6,780 nt of DNA from Acidobacteriota bacterium (GCA_021805955.1 JAJZDO010001089.1:1-6780); one strand, 5' to 3'. Positions 1 through 6,780 are shown, counted from the first letter of the stretch. Notes: generated by a model from the sequence alone, not told the origin. Made by a program: numbers and translations.

Positions 1-595
1 CGCGAAGGTCATCCGGGGTTCCATAACTGTGGGCCGGAGCATAAGGAGAAACTCCGTCGTAGCCCCAGTTATGCTCGCCAGCGAAATCCGCAATCGGCAT
101 CAGTTCGATGGCGTTGATACCCAGTTGTTGCAGATCATCGAGTTTCTCGATCGCTGCTAGAAATGTTCCCGCAGTGGTGAACGTCCCCACATGCAGTTCG
201 TAGAGAACCAACTCACGCAGCGACGGTGACTGGAACTCGGTATCCTTCCATGCGAAGCTGTTGTGGTCGATGACTTGCGATGGGCCGTGAACGCCCAACG
301 GCTGAAAGCGAGACGCTGGGTCCGGATACGGACCCGCTCCGTCAATCCTGAACCAGTAGCGCGCGCCGGAACCTACTCCTTCCACGCGCACCTGATACAC
401 GCCATCCGCATCGGGCGCCATAGGAATGGAGCGCGATGATTCCCTTTCGAGAACTAGCTCGATGTTCACGTTTGGCCACGCCCAGAGACGAAACAGGCAA
501 CCATCTTCCTGAATGGAAGGGCCTAAGTTTGCTACCCAGGAGTTTGCACGGACGCGGGGAGCTTGCGATTCGATTGCATGGAAAATGACTTTCAC
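1..595 (-). CDS. treZ: Malto-oligosyltrehalose trehalohydrolase (TreZ), N-terminal part
   Basis: This is the 5' part (198 codons plus one base) of a gene leaving the window at its left edge. TreZ (GH13, EC 3.2.1.141) cleaves the bond next to the terminal trehalosyl unit of maltooligosyl-trehalose, releasing trehalose in the cytoplasm after TreY has acted. Residues ~30-85 form an N-terminal beta-sandwich (E-set/CBM48-like; FRLWAW at 35-40, YWFRIDG at 80-86). They are followed by the TreZ-typical linker YPDPASRFQPLGVHGPS (90-106). The barrel then begins: LYELHVGTFT (131-140), AIELMPIADF (162-171), NWGYDGVSPYAP (176-187). The catalytic Asp/Glu/Asp and two thirds of the usual ~580-600 residues lie outside. 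The start is set at GTG 595, overlapping the GH15 stop as GTGA; an in-frame stop at 608-610 forbids a longer form. About 20 residues precede the sandwich. A glycogen branching enzyme is the alternative, but the linker and barrel motifs favour TreZ strongly. Confidence 0.92.
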   Translation of the reverse strand, partial: MKVIFHAIESQAPRVRANSWVANLGPSIQEDGCLFRLWAWPNVNIELVLERESSRSIPMAPDADGVYQVRVEGVGSGARYWFRIDGAGPYPDPASRFQPLGVHGPSQVIDHNSFAWKDTEFQSPSLRELVLYELHVGTFTTAGTFLAAIEKLDDLQQLGINAIELMPIADFAGEHNWGYDGVSPYAPAHSYGTPDDLR

Positions 596-2406
596 CTCCG
601 CAGTTTTTCATCTAAATGCAGGGCCGCACTTATCAGCCCTAGATGCGTGAACGCTTGTGGAAAGTTGCCAAGCGCGCTGCCGGTTGAACTGATCTCCTCG
701 GAATACTGGCCAAGGTGATTCGCATACGTAAGCATCTTTTCAAAGATGAATCGTGCCTCGTCGAGCCGGTCCGCGCGCGCCAGTGCATCCACAAGCCAGA
801 ACGTACACATGCTGAATGTGCCTTCGTGCCCGGTCAGGCCATCTTTGGTTGCCAACTCTCCACTCAGTTCATATCGATGGACCAGGCTGTCGGAAACAAG
901 CTTCTCCATGATTTGGTCGATCGTGCTGAGCATGCGCGGATCCTTCGGCGCGATGAACTTCACAATGGGCATCATCAGGTTACTCGCGTCCAAGGATTTC
1001 GAGTCGTAGGATTGCGTAAAGCTTTGCTGCTTAGGATCCCACCCATCTTTCATAATCGATGCAAAGATGCGATCTCGTTCTGTTTCCAGCTTCACGCGGT
1101 CGAGTGGGAGGCTTCGCTGGCTTGCGAGCCGAATACCCCGATCGAGAGCGACCCAGCATTGCAGTTTGGAATACACGAACTGCTGTCGCTCACTACGAAT
1201 TTCCCATAGGCCATCGTCCGGTTGGGTCCAGTTGTCCGCAACCCACAACAGCACCCCATGGATACGCATCCATAAATCGTAGGAGATGGGAGAGACGTGT
1301 TTGTCGTAGAGATAAATCGCGTCCATCATCTCGCCGTAAATGTCCAACTGTAACTGGTTGGAAGCAGCGTTGCCGACACGGACAGGCCGCGAGTTGCGAT
1401 AGCCCGCCATGTTCTCGAGGGTGTATTCGGTCAATTCGCTATCGCCGTCGATGCTGTACATCGTGTTCAACGGACCCTGCGCGCCCGCCTGCTCATGGAT
1501 TCGCTCGGCCAGCCATCCAATGAAGGCAGTCGCCTCGTCAGGAAAGCCGAGACGCACCAGCGTAAATACCGTGAACGCCGCGTCGCGTACCCATGTGTAC
1601 CGGTAGTCCCAGTTGCGTACGCCACCTATTTCCTCCGGCAGACTGCATGTGGGCGCAGCCACTATTGCGCCGGTGGGCCGATGGGTCAGCAATTTAAGCG
1701 TTAGCGCCGAGCGAAGAACCATCTCTCGCCAACGACCTTCATACTTGCAATGCGACAGCCATTCGCGCCAGAATTCCAGAGTTTCGTCCATCAGCTTGTC
1801 TCCGTCCACAGGGGCCTTGAGGTCCGCTCCGTCCTCCTCGGTTAGATATCGCAGGGCGAACTCCGCGGTTTCTCCCGGCTGCAGCGTAAATTGCAGGATC
1901 GCTTTTTCGTCCTCGATTCGCCAGTCTCCAGGACCGAGAAGAATCATGCGATCTTTTTCCGAGTCGAATAGAACTCCCCCTTCCGTTAGAGTGGCTCGGT
2001 GCGGAGTCCGTGCGTAGTTGAAGGCGGGAGCACACTCCAGCCGAAACCTCATTACTCCGCGTACCGCTCTGGCAATGCGCACAATCTCATGAATAACGGA
2101 GTCGCTCTGCCGGCTCTTTTCCTGGCGAACCGGCATAAAGTCGATCACCTCGCCAACCCCTTCCGCGCACAGAAATCGAGTCAGCAAAACGTTGGTTTCC
2201 GGCATATACATCTGGCGGTTCGTTCCGGCCTGCTCTGCCGCCAACTTGAAATGTCCGCCTTTTTTCTCGTCCAACAGGGCGGCGAACACGCTGGGCGAGT
2301 CAAACTGCGGCAGGCAGCACCAATCGATGTCGCCATCCATCGCTACCAGTGCCACGGTATGCAGATCGCCAATTACTCCACAGGATTCAATCGGTCTTTG
2401 GGCCAT
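592..2406 (-). CDS. Glycoside hydrolase family 15 protein (glucoamylase/trehalase type)
   Basis: A complete cytoplasmic enzyme of 604 residues, normal for bacterial GH15, with no signal peptide. GH15 enzymes are inverting hydrolases that release glucose from alpha-glucans; the mycobacterial-type members hydrolyse trehalose. The N-terminal beta domain opens with the family pattern PIESCGVIGDLHTVALV, then DIDWCCLPQFDSP. The (alpha/alpha)6 barrel carries SLPEEIGGVRNWDYRYTWVRD (255-275). The general acid is probably E402 in DDGLWE, matching fungal glucoamylase E179 in DLWEE. The general base is probably E570 in YSEE, matching SEQ around fungal E400, before LGNFPQAFTH (579-588). Both catalytic Glu are present. 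The start chosen is ATG 2406; a TTG two codons upstream (2412) is also open. No Shine-Dalgarno is visible. The gene is first in a probable operon and its stop overlaps treZ. Sequence alone cannot tell glucoamylase from trehalase; the trehalose context makes trehalase or maltodextrin trimming both plausible. Confidence 0.93.
   Translation of the reverse strand: MAQRPIESCGVIGDLHTVALVAMDGDIDWCCLPQFDSPSVFAALLDEKKGGHFKLAAEQAGTNRQMYMPETNVLLTRFLCAEGVGEVIDFMPVRQEKSRQSDSVIHEIVRIARAVRGVMRFRLECAPAFNYARTPHRATLTEGGVLFDSEKDRMILLGPGDWRIEDEKAILQFTLQPGETAEFALRYLTEEDGADLKAPVDGDKLMDETLEFWREWLSHCKYEGRWREMVLRSALTLKLLTHRPTGAIVAAPTCSLPEEIGGVRNWDYRYTWVRDAAFTVFTLVRLGFPDEATAFIGWLAERIHEQAGAQGPLNTMYSIDGDSELTEYTLENMAGYRNSRPVRVGNAASNQLQLDIYGEMMDAIYLYDKHVSPISYDLWMRIHGVLLWVADNWTQPDDGLWEIRSERQQFVYSKLQCWVALDRGIRLASQRSLPLDRVKLETERDRIFASIMKDGWDPKQQSFTQSYDSKSLDASNLMMPIVKFIAPKDPRMLSTIDQIMEKLVSDSLVHRYELSGELATKDGLTGHEGTFSMCTFWLVDALARADRLDEARFIFEKMLTYANHLGQYSEEISSTGSALGNFPQAFTHLGLISAALHLDEKLRR
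595..599 (-). promoter_or_regulatory. Shine-Dalgarno GGAGG abutting the TreZ start
   Basis: A strong GGAGG (599 down to 595) lies inside the last codons of the GH15 gene. Its final G is also the first base of the GTG codon assigned as the TreZ start, so it has no spacing to that GTG. The in-frame ATT at 586-584 is 8 bases downstream, which would be ideal spacing. No in-frame ATG exists nearby, and the next GTG (codon 43) would cut into the first beta-sandwich strands. The site therefore points to reinitiation or coupling at the GH15 stop, or to a rare ATT start. Confidence 0.5.
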
Positions 2407-2415
2407 ATTCAAGTA

Positions 2416-2421
2416 ATTTTA
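2416..2421 (-). promoter_or_regulatory. Candidate -10 hexamer for the GH15-treZ operon
   Basis: On the minus strand TAAAAT (5 of 6 matches to TATAAT) ends nine bases before the GH15 ATG at 2406. Transcription would then begin at about 2407-2409, giving a leaderless or nearly leaderless message, which agrees with the lack of a Shine-Dalgarno. The hexamer 17 bp upstream (TTCCGC) is a poor -35. A weaker alternative -10, TATGAC, lies slightly further upstream. This is a hypothesis from sequence only. Confidence 0.25.
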
Positions 2422-2444
2422 AGAATTGTCATAGAATTGCGGAA

Positions 2445-2469
2445 GGACTGGACTAACCTACGCAGTCCA
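2445..2469. repeat. Overlapping inverted repeats in the divergent intergenic region
   Basis: The left side carries GGACTGGACT (2445-2454), a tandem of two GGACT units. The right side carries CAGTCCA (2463-2469). Two alternative 6-bp inverted repeats result: GGACTG/CAGTCC with a 12-bp spacer and TGGACT/AGTCCA with a 9-bp spacer. They lie about 40-60 bp upstream of the GH15 start, a usual position for an operator or activator site. Arms of six bases can occur by chance, so a regulatory role is only suggested. Confidence 0.3.
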
Positions 2470-2604
2470 TATCTCATCTAAACTCAACGTGTCGGCACAT
2501 CCAGCATCTCATTCGATAAGAGCCTGGCGGTTCCGGTTGGTATCCGCATTGACGTGGTGAAATATTCCTGCTCCCATGCATTATTTAGTCCTGATTTTAT
2601 ATAG

Positions 2605-4452
2605 ATGCGGCATCGACCTCCAGTGGCGGAAACTACAACCAACAAATCGTATGGAGATACATGGCGCTCGCGGCTGAGCGCCATGCGCAACATCCCGCCG
2701 GTGATGCAGATGGTATGGGAGTGCGGGCCGAAGACAGTTATCTGGTCCATAGCTCTTCGCATTGCGCTGGCCCTTACGCCTGTGGCAATTCTGAAAGTGT
2801 CCTATTGGCTCATCCAGGCAGTCGTCAATGGCTTCCGGTACCACACATCCTTGCCGCCATATTTCTGGTGGGTCGTAGGCCTGGAGTTTGGGTTGGCCTC
2901 GCTTGCCGCCATCTTGAGCCGCGGGGTTGGCTTTTGCGACAGTCTGCTGGGCGATCTTTACCTGCAACATATTAGCGTTCGCGTAATGGAGCATGCTTCG
3001 CAGCTCGACATTACGGCATTTGAAAATCCGGATTATTATGATCGTCTGGAGCGTGCCAAGGCGCAGGCCACGGACCGCATCGCCATGATTCAAATGGTTG
3101 GCACTCTAATCCAACAGGTCTTAACCACGCTGTTTTTATCTCTGTATATCGCGAGCTTTTCTTCTTGGCTGCTGCTGCTGCTGATCGCCGGAACGATCCC
3201 CGCCTTGCTGGGAGAAAGCCACTTCGCATTTCTGGGTTACGCCAAGAATTTCATGCAGACGCCGCTGCGCCGCAAGATGGATTATCTGCGGGACCTGGGA
3301 GGCAGCAAAGAAGCAGCGAAAGAACTGAAACTTTTTGGATTGCGGGATTTCCTGGTCGGCAGTTTTCGAGGAATGGCGAACACAATTTTCTATCAGAATG
3401 TCGATCTCTCGAAACGCCGCCTCGTTGCCGGCTCACTTCTTTCTCTGCTGGCAACCGCCGGGTATTACAGCGCCTATGCGCTGGTTTTACTGGACACGAT
3501 CCGAGGAAAATTCACAGTTGCCGGCCTCGCCGTTTTGATCAATGCGATCCTTCAAGTGAGCGCGAACCTGCAACAAATCTTCGTCAATGCCTCTGGCGTT
3601 GCCGATCAGGCTTTATTCCTGACCGATCTTCTCGGCTTCTTTGCAATGGAACCTACCGTCCGCTCCAAGCCGAACGCCATCGAAATTCCGCGGCCCATAC
3701 GACAGGGCGTCGAGTTCCGAAACGTCTCATTTGCCTATCCCGGAACCACGCGCCTGGTGTTGAAGGACTTCAATTTTCATTTGCGCCCCGGCGAACGGGT
3801 CGCGCTGATCGGAGAAAATGGCCAGGGCAAAACCACCATCGTAAAGCTCATCACACGTCTGTATGACCCCACAGAGGGCCAGATCCTCATCGATGGCGTC
3901 GACCTGCGGGATTACGACATGGAAGACCTTTGCCATGAGATCGGAGTCATCTTCCAGGATTTTATGCGGTACGAGATGACGGCTAGAGATAACATCGCTG
4001 TGGGCCGAATTGAAGAACGCGATCGGTTGGACCGGATCGAAAACGCCGCCCAGATGAGCCTGGCTGACGAGGTGATTGCGCGTCTCTCTGGAGGAATCGA
4101 TCAGCAATTAGGCCGCCGCTTCGAGGGCGGCGTCGATCTGTCTGGAGGAGAGTGGCAGCGGATGGCGCTGGCGCGCGCTTACCTGCGAGATGCACAGTTG
4201 CTGATCTTGGATGAACCGACTGCGGCGCTCGATGCACGCAGCGAGCAGGAAGTTTTTCAACGTTTTGCGGAACTGACGCGGGGAAAAATGGCACTGTTGA
4301 TTTCACATCGCTTTTCGACGGTCAAAATGACCGACCACATCGTCGTTCTTTCACACGGAGTTTTGACCGAAGAAGGAACGCACGAAGAATTGATCCAGCG
4401 TGGCGGGCTGTACGCTGAGATGTTTGAAATGCAGGCGGCGAGCTACCGATGA
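2605..4452 (+). CDS. ABC exporter half-transporter (fused membrane and ATPase domains)
   Basis: A 615-residue protein of the MdlB/Atm1-like exporter class, expected to work as a homodimer in the inner membrane and to use ATP to move a substrate outward. Hydrophobic segments fall at about 45-75, 87-105, 172-203 and 272-325, consistent with a six-helix export domain. FENPDYYDRLERA (139-151) and AAKELKLFGL (237-246) are cytoplasmic-loop motifs of one exporter subgroup. The ATPase domain (~368-600) is complete: Walker A GENGQGKTT (403-411, K409), Q-loop Q451, signature LSGGEWQ (512-518), Walker B LLILDEPT (532-539, E537) and H-loop H568. ATG 2605 follows an in-frame TAG directly and lacks a Shine-Dalgarno; M27 (2683), just before RNIPPVMQMVWE, is an alternative start. 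The stop overlaps the next gene as ATGA. The coupled glucan synthase suggests glucan export, as for NdvA/ChvA; a drug or peptide substrate cannot be excluded. Confidence 0.93.
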   Translation: MRHRPPVAETTTNKSYGDTWRSRLSAMRNIPPVMQMVWECGPKTVIWSIALRIALALTPVAILKVSYWLIQAVVNGFRYHTSLPPYFWWVVGLEFGLASLAAILSRGVGFCDSLLGDLYLQHISVRVMEHASQLDITAFENPDYYDRLERAKAQATDRIAMIQMVGTLIQQVLTTLFLSLYIASFSSWLLLLLIAGTIPALLGESHFAFLGYAKNFMQTPLRRKMDYLRDLGGSKEAAKELKLFGLRDFLVGSFRGMANTIFYQNVDLSKRRLVAGSLLSLLATAGYYSAYALVLLDTIRGKFTVAGLAVLINAILQVSANLQQIFVNASGVADQALFLTDLLGFFAMEPTVRSKPNAIEIPRPIRQGVEFRNVSFAYPGTTRLVLKDFNFHLRPGERVALIGENGQGKTTIVKLITRLYDPTEGQILIDGVDLRDYDMEDLCHEIGVIFQDFMRYEMTARDNIAVGRIEERDRLDRIENAAQMSLADEVIARLSGGIDQQLGRRFEGGVDLSGGEWQRMALARAYLRDAQLLILDEPTAALDARSEQEVFQRFAELTRGKMALLISHRFSTVKMTDHIVVLSHGVLTEEGTHEELIQRGGLYAEMFEMQAASYR

Positions 4453-6780
4453 ATTCTCCTGACATGACTGACCTGTACGCGCAGGGGCGCACTTTCGCAG
4501 CGCGGCAACGGATGCTGGCGCAACCATCCAACCTGAAACAATTCAAGGAACAAACCCTCTTGATGGCTGCCTCCGTTTTCGCGCTGGCACGCTACACGGA
4601 AGAACAGGTCCGAGCACAGCATCCACAGAAACAAGGTCCTAAGCCGGAAGATGTGCCGCCCGGCATTCAAAGGCTGGAAGCCAACACGCGCCTATTGCGG
4701 TCAACCGCCATAGAAATTCAGAGTTCATTGCGCAGTCTCGTCAACTTGCCATTTGTACGCAGTGTTACAGCGCGCGAAACTCCAAGGATCGTCGGCGTCG
4801 CACAAGCACTGTTCACAGCATCGACGTATCGGTGGAGTCTGTCGGGACTTTCCACTTTTCTTAAAGGATTTCAAGCCGAAGAGCCTCTCAGCCTGCGGGA
4901 ACTGTGGACCTTCCCGGTCGCGCTGAAAATGGCATTGTTGGAAGAAATTCTCGCCCAGGCCGCCGGAGCGTTCAGCGATCAGCCGACAAGCGACGCGGCC
5001 CTGAATGCGTCCTTGCTTTGCCTGCACGAAGTCAGCCTTCCAGTATGGACGAACATTCTGGAGCCGCTGGTTCCTTTTGAGAACATCCTGCGACAGGATC
5101 CAGCCAATACGTACGCGCACATGGATTTCGAAAGCCGCGATATGTACCGCATCGCCGTAGCCAAGATAGCGGAGCGATCTCACTTGAACGAAGTGGAGGT
5201 TGCCGGTATGGCGCTGACGATGGCGCAAGATGCGTCCCAGCAGCCCAATGTCAATGAGCGCATCACGGCACGCTGTTCTCATATCGGTTACTACCTCGTC
5301 GATCAGGGTTTGAGCGAACTGCAAAAGCGTTGCGAGTTTCGACCTCGAATCTTGGATCGCGTGCGTTCCGTGCTGCGCTCGTATCCGGACGATTTTTATA
5401 TTGGCGGGATAGAAACCATCGCGCTCCTGGCCATGGCTGCGATCATTATTCCCCTGGTGCCTCTCTACAATCCGCTGGGAAGCTTGGCCATTGCATTCCT
5501 TTTGCTGCTTCTGCCCGCTTCGCAAGGCGCGGTGGAACTGATGAATCACACCCTCAGCGCCATTCTGAAACCGCAGGCGCTGCCAAAACTCGATTTCTCC
5601 GAGGGCATTCCAGACGACTGCAAGACCTTGGTGGCTGTTCCCACCCTTTTATTGAACGAGCGACAGGTCCACGATCTCGTCGATGAATTAGAGGTGCGTG
5701 GCCTTGCGAATCAAGACCCAAACATACACTTTGCCCTCATCACCGACCTGCCGGACTCGGTGGAGAAGCCGCTGGATCGCGATACTCATCCCCTGGTGCT
5801 GCTGGCCGGGCAATTGATTGACGACTTGAACCGCCGTTATTCCGGCGCGCAATGCGGCAGCTTCTTGATGCTGCATCGCCATCGAATCTACAACCCACGA
5901 CAGGGCGTCTGGATGGGTTGGGAGCGCAAGCGCGGGAAATTGCTGGATCTAAATCGCCTCGTGATGGGCGGTATGGATTGCTTCCCCTACAAGGCTGGCG
6001 ATACTTCCGTTCTGAGCGGAATGCGCTACGTATTGACGTTGGACTCGGACACGAAACTGCCTCGCGACTCGGTGCACCGGATGGTCGGCGCGATGGCGCA
6101 TCCGCTCAACCGGGCCATCCTGGATCCGCATCGGAGAATCGTCACCCAGGGCTATGGCATCATGCAGCCGCGAGTTGGCATCGCTGTTCATTCTGTTGCA
6201 CGTTCGCGCCTTGCGGCCATTTACTCCGGCCAGACCGGTTTTGACATTTATACGCGGGCCATCTCAGACGTCTATCAGGACCTGTACGGTGAAGGCATTT
6301 TCACTGGCAAAGGCCTGTACGAAATAGAGATTCTTCACCGGGTGTTGGATCGTCGCTTCCCGCAGAATTCTCTTTTGAGTCACGATTTGATCGAGGGAGC
6401 CTATGCCCGCGTCGGCTTGTTGACCGATGTCGAAGTGATGGACGATTATCCATCCCATTACACCGCTCAAAATCGACGGAAACACAGGTGGGTCCGCGGT
6501 GATTGGCAAATCTTGCGTTGGCTGCTGGGTCGCGTTCCCAGTGAGTCGGGAAAACTTGTTCAAAACCCGACTTCTAACATTTCCCGATGGAAAATTTTCG
6601 ACAATCTGAGACGCAGTCTGGTCGAACCGGCCACTTTTCTTCTGCTGGTTGCTGGTTGGTTATGGCTGCCCGGAACCGCTCGCTATTGGACCATCGCCAC
6701 TCTGTTGGTCGTGTTCGTTCCGGTCCTTGTCCAGTTCCTGTTTTCCCTGGTTCGGGCGAGCATAGCGGAACAGCGCGGCT
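4449..6780 (+). CDS. Cyclic beta-1,2-glucan synthase-like membrane glycosyltransferase (NdvB/ChvB, GT84), N-terminal part
   Basis: The first 777 codons of a gene leaving the window; family members run to about 2,800 residues. Known NdvB/ChvB proteins polymerise UDP-glucose into beta-1,2-glucan at the inner membrane and cyclise it for the periplasm. Residues 1-315 form the helical cytoplasmic N-terminus, with DPANTYAHMDFESRDMYR as its recognisable motif. Two membrane segments follow (~322-340, 344-357), then the GT84 core (~380-690): TLVAVPTLL, VWMGWERKRGKL, LTLDSDTKLPRD with the DxD metal/nucleotide site D532/D534, GYGIMQPRVG, SDVYQDLYGEGIFTGKG, SHDLIEG (644-650) and the acceptor-side motif HRWVRGDWQ (679-687). 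Further membrane segments lie at ~728-741 and 747-768. The glycoamylase-like/transglycosylase and GH94-type modules would lie beyond the edge. ATG 4449 overlaps the ABC stop (ATGA), implying translational coupling. No frameshift is seen. Family assignment is firm; the exact linkage and cyclic product are inferred. Confidence 0.9.
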   Translation, partial: MNSPDMTDLYAQGRTFAARQRMLAQPSNLKQFKEQTLLMAASVFALARYTEEQVRAQHPQKQGPKPEDVPPGIQRLEANTRLLRSTAIEIQSSLRSLVNLPFVRSVTARETPRIVGVAQALFTASTYRWSLSGLSTFLKGFQAEEPLSLRELWTFPVALKMALLEEILAQAAGAFSDQPTSDAALNASLLCLHEVSLPVWTNILEPLVPFENILRQDPANTYAHMDFESRDMYRIAVAKIAERSHLNEVEVAGMALTMAQDASQQPNVNERITARCSHIGYYLVDQGLSELQKRCEFRPRILDRVRSVLRSYPDDFYIGGIETIALLAMAAIIIPLVPLYNPLGSLAIAFLLLLLPASQGAVELMNHTLSAILKPQALPKLDFSEGIPDDCKTLVAVPTLLLNERQVHDLVDELEVRGLANQDPNIHFALITDLPDSVEKPLDRDTHPLVLLAGQLIDDLNRRYSGAQCGSFLMLHRHRIYNPRQGVWMGWERKRGKLLDLNRLVMGGMDCFPYKAGDTSVLSGMRYVLTLDSDTKLPRDSVHRMVGAMAHPLNRAILDPHRRIVTQGYGIMQPRVGIAVHSVARSRLAAIYSGQTGFDIYTRAISDVYQDLYGEGIFTGKGLYEIEILHRVLDRRFPQNSLLSHDLIEGAYARVGLLTDVEVMDDYPSHYTAQNRRKHRWVRGDWQILRWLLGRVPSESGKLVQNPTSNISRWKIFDNLRRSLVEPATFLLLVAGWLWLPGTARYWTIATLLVVFVPVLVQFLFSLVRASIAEQRG

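Larger units (their letters stand above)
2407..2604. other. Divergent intergenic region between the GH15 and ABC transporter genes
   Basis: This 198-bp gap separates the two divergent gene pairs and must hold the promoters for both directions unless transcription enters from elsewhere. It is AT-richer than the genes near its two ends. I see no RNA gene, terminator or convincing small gene. On the plus side a TATATA (2598-2603) touches the ATG at 2605, too close to be the -10 of a transcript carrying that start with a leader. A TTGACG (2549-2554) resembles a -35 but has no -10 at 16-18 bp. The minus-side candidate -10 and the inverted repeats are listed separately. Confidence 0.6.

Noticed and set aside
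157..611. Two minus-strand frames (157-345 and 342-611) over the TreZ region
   Set aside because: They are in other frames from the TreZ reading, which alone matches family motifs continuously from 595 to the window edge.
2549..2554. TTGACG resembling a -35 box on the plus strand
   Set aside because: No acceptable -10 occurs 16-18 bp downstream; the AT-rich hexamers at 2581 and 2598 are too far away.
2484..2762. Minus-strand frame (92 codons) spanning the intergenic region and the start of the ABC gene
   Set aside because: About half of it is antisense to the transporter, it has no recognisable domain, and it ends inside the probable GH15 promoter region.
3169..3183. Five tandem CTG triplets
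   Set aside because: They encode a run of leucines in a membrane helix of the transporter and are explained by coding needs.
3165..3866. Plus-strand open frame (233 codons) inside the ABC transporter gene
   Set aside because: It overlaps the membrane and ATPase region in another frame. The composition is Arg/Ser/Pro-rich and the true frame carries all ABC motifs.
4725..5549. Long minus-strand open frame (274 codons) opposite the GT84 gene
   Set aside because: It lies wholly antisense to the well-supported GT84 frame. Its translation is rich in Q, R and H with low-complexity feel and no recognisable motif. It is a shadow frame.
1..6780. Mobile element, CRISPR, tRNA/rRNA or defence system
   Set aside because: No transposase or integrase, terminal repeats, spaced repeats or RNA gene was seen. 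The four coding genes and one intergenic gap account for the whole window.

Overview
The window holds four genes in two divergent pairs, and all four act on glucans or their export. Base composition is moderately GC-rich. The gene content (a GH15 enzyme next to a TreZ trehalohydrolase, and an ABC half-transporter next to a giant cyclic-glucan-synthase-like protein) fits a Gram-negative soil bacterium. Acidobacteriota is my best guess, from memory of similar proteins rather than from any search.

Left half, minus strand (2406 down to 1): a complete GH15 alpha-glucosidase/trehalase-type enzyme, followed with a 4-bp GTGA overlap by the first 198 codons of malto-oligosyltrehalose trehalohydrolase (TreZ), which runs off the left edge. 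This pair belongs to the TreY/TreZ route that converts alpha-glucan or maltodextrin into trehalose. The GH15 enzyme either trims alpha-glucans or hydrolyses trehalose.

Middle (2407-2604): a 198-bp divergent intergenic region with no gene. It contains overlapping 6-bp inverted repeats (2445-2469) and a -10-like hexamer very close to the GH15 ATG. I see no good Shine-Dalgarno for either flanking gene.

Right half, plus strand (2605 to the end): a complete ABC exporter half-transporter (membrane domain plus ATPase in one chain) overlaps by ATGA the start of a very large membrane glycosyltransferase of the cyclic beta-1,2-glucan synthase (NdvB/ChvB, GT84) type. Its first 777 codons are present and include the complete-looking GT84 catalytic core. 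The downstream hydrolase/phosphorylase modules expected in this family lie past the right edge.

Together the genes suggest a locus for glucose-based osmoprotection or envelope glucan: trehalose made in the cytoplasm from alpha-glucan on one side, and a beta-glucan made at the inner membrane and probably exported by its coupled ABC partner on the other. The transporter-synthase coupling recalls rhizobial NdvA-NdvB, but the transporter does not closely resemble NdvA, so the pairing is an inference. I found no RNA gene, mobile element, CRISPR array or clear terminator.
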